A stretch of 6,131 nucleotides of DNA from Cyclobacteriaceae bacterium (GTDB taxonomy: Bacteria; Bacteroidota; Bacteroidia; Cytophagales; Cyclobacteriaceae): positions 1 through 6,131 of the forward strand of contig JALOMY010000185.1 in assembly GCA_025455225.1 (NCBI GenBank). The letters are read 5' to 3'. Below, piece after piece: positions 5,327-6,131 of this stretch. Each line of letters opens with the position of its first letter. Position 1 is the first letter of the stretch. Below the pieces are notes generated by a model. The model worked only from the letters and a program-made list of their open reading frames with translations. It did not search any database and had not been told where the DNA came from. Made by a program: the position numbers and the translations under genes.

Positions 5327-6131
5327 AACCAATCGCCTGCATGTCTTTCCAGAAGGTTGGGTATGATTTTCGAACCACCATTGGATCTTCTATGGACAAG
5401 TCTCGCAGTGTACCCAACGGGGCAAAGGCCATAGCCATACGATGATCAAGATATGTATTGATAGTGGGTATGTTGTCCGGAATCTGGTGAGCTGGCAATA
5501 ATGTCCATTCCGATCCCGACTCAATCAACTGAGCATTGAGTTTTTTCAGTTCAACCTGAAGGGCATGAATGCGATCTGTTTCCTTAATTCTCAGGCTCTC
5601 CAATCCGGTAAAATGGCCAACCACATTACAGGCAGCACATACAACCGAAACCGTCTGAGCCAGGTCGGGGCAATGGGTAAAATCCCAGGTAATCTCCGCA
5701 CGGGGTTCAGCTTTCAATAAAACGAGATCAGAACCCCTGGGTTGGGTTATCACCCCCAGTTGTTCCATGATGTCTACTACCACCCGATCGCCTTGTAATG
5801 ATCGAATGGTCATATTGGGTAAAATGATTTCTGCTTGTTGAGCCAGTGCAGCAAACGCATACCAATAACTGGCAGCCGACCAGTCTGCTTCAATCGCATA
5901 ACGACAAGGTTTATAGGGTTGATGCGGGATTTCTATTCGATTGTCCTGCACAACTACACGCGCACCGAATAGCCGCATCAGGGAGGCAGTCATTTCAATA
6001 TAAGGTCTGCTTCCCACATTGCCTTCAAGATTCAGACTTAACCCTTGCGGAAGTTCAGGTGCAATCATCATTAATGCAGATATGTACTGACTGCTCACAT
6101 CACCACGAATACTTAATTCTGATATGGAACT
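5298..6131 (-). CDS. aroA: 3-phosphoshikimate 1-carboxyvinyltransferase (EPSP synthase), C-terminal part; 5' end outside the window
   Basis: Sixth step of the shikimate pathway: joins phosphoenolpyruvate to shikimate 3-phosphate in the cytoplasm. The frame is open to the right edge and gives 277 residues of a protein that is usually 410-430. The GTG at 6098 is an internal valine, because the reading upstream, ISELSIRGDV, runs into SSQYISAL and forms the conserved shikimate-phosphate-binding region. Counting from the window edge, the EADWSAASYW motif is at about 81-90, and CPDLAQT with D156 aligns with the catalytic Asp313 region of E. coli AroA. RIKETDR with E184 matches the Glu341 region, DHRMAMAF is at 229-236, and VRKSYPTFW lies near the end. 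EADWSAASYW in place of the common EGDASSASY is the form I associate with Bacteroidota. The TGA stop is at 5298-5300. It converges on the BtuF-like gene with a 29-bp overlap, so no dedicated terminator fits between them. Confidence 0.95.
   Translation of the reverse strand, partial: SSISELSIRGDVSSQYISALMMIAPELPQGLSLNLEGNVGSRPYIEMTASLMRLFGARVVVQDNRIEIPHQPYKPCRYAIEADWSAASYWYAFAALAQQAEIILPNMTIRSLQGDRVVVDIMEQLGVITQPRGSDLVLLKAEPRAEITWDFTHCPDLAQTVSVVCAACNVVGHFTGLESLRIKETDRIHALQVELKKLNAQLIESGSEWTLLPAHQIPDNIPTINTYLDHRMAMAFAPLGTLRDLSIEDPMVVRKSYPTFWKDMQAIGFRLTESEVD

Noticed and set aside
6096..6098. GTG as the start of aroA
   Set aside because: The frame continues upstream with conserved AroA residues to the window edge, so this is an internal valine in GDVSSQ.

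Overview
The window looks like ordinary chromosomal DNA from a member of the Bacteroidota, most likely a Cytophagales-type organism. The base composition is moderately AT-rich, no Shine-Dalgarno sequence is evident before the complete genes, and two genes have a TAnnTTTG-like element directly before the ATG. The AroA fragment also carries the EADWSAASYW wording I associate with Bacteroidota EPSP synthases. This placement is an inference from sequence style. No RNA genes, insertion sequences, CRISPR arrays or phage genes are visible.

Layout: (1) 1-633 (+) is the C-terminal half of a sugar-porter-family MFS transporter, cut by the left edge. (2) 626-1558 (-) is a short Ppx/GppA-family phosphatase, convergent with the transporter and overlapping it by 8 bp. 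(3) 1621-3192 (+) is a propionyl-CoA carboxylase beta subunit (carboxyltransferase), divergent from ppx. (4) 3235-4305 (+) is an M42 metallo-aminopeptidase, 42 bp downstream of pccB and probably cotranscribed with it. (5) 4306-4537 is a 232-bp intergenic stretch with a strong terminator-like hairpin and a promoter-like element packed against the next ATG. (6) 4538-5326 (+) is a BtuF-like periplasmic-binding-protein fold lacking a signal peptide. (7) 5298-6131 (-) is the C-terminal part of AroA (EPSP synthase), cut by the right edge and overlapping gene 6 tail-to-tail by 29 bp.

The genes do not form one pathway. Each is a housekeeping or nutrient-handling function: sugar uptake, polyphosphate/(p)ppGpp metabolism, propionyl-CoA carboxylation, peptide trimming, corrinoid or metal-chelate binding, and aromatic amino acid synthesis. 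A loose link is possible between PccB and the BtuF-like protein, because methylmalonyl-CoA mutase, the usual next step after propionyl-CoA carboxylase, needs cobalamin. Nothing in the window proves that link.

I found no convincing undescribed system. The points most worth a second look are the leaderless, signal-less BtuF-like gene with its abutting terminator and promoter, and a possible dispersed repeat in the same gap.
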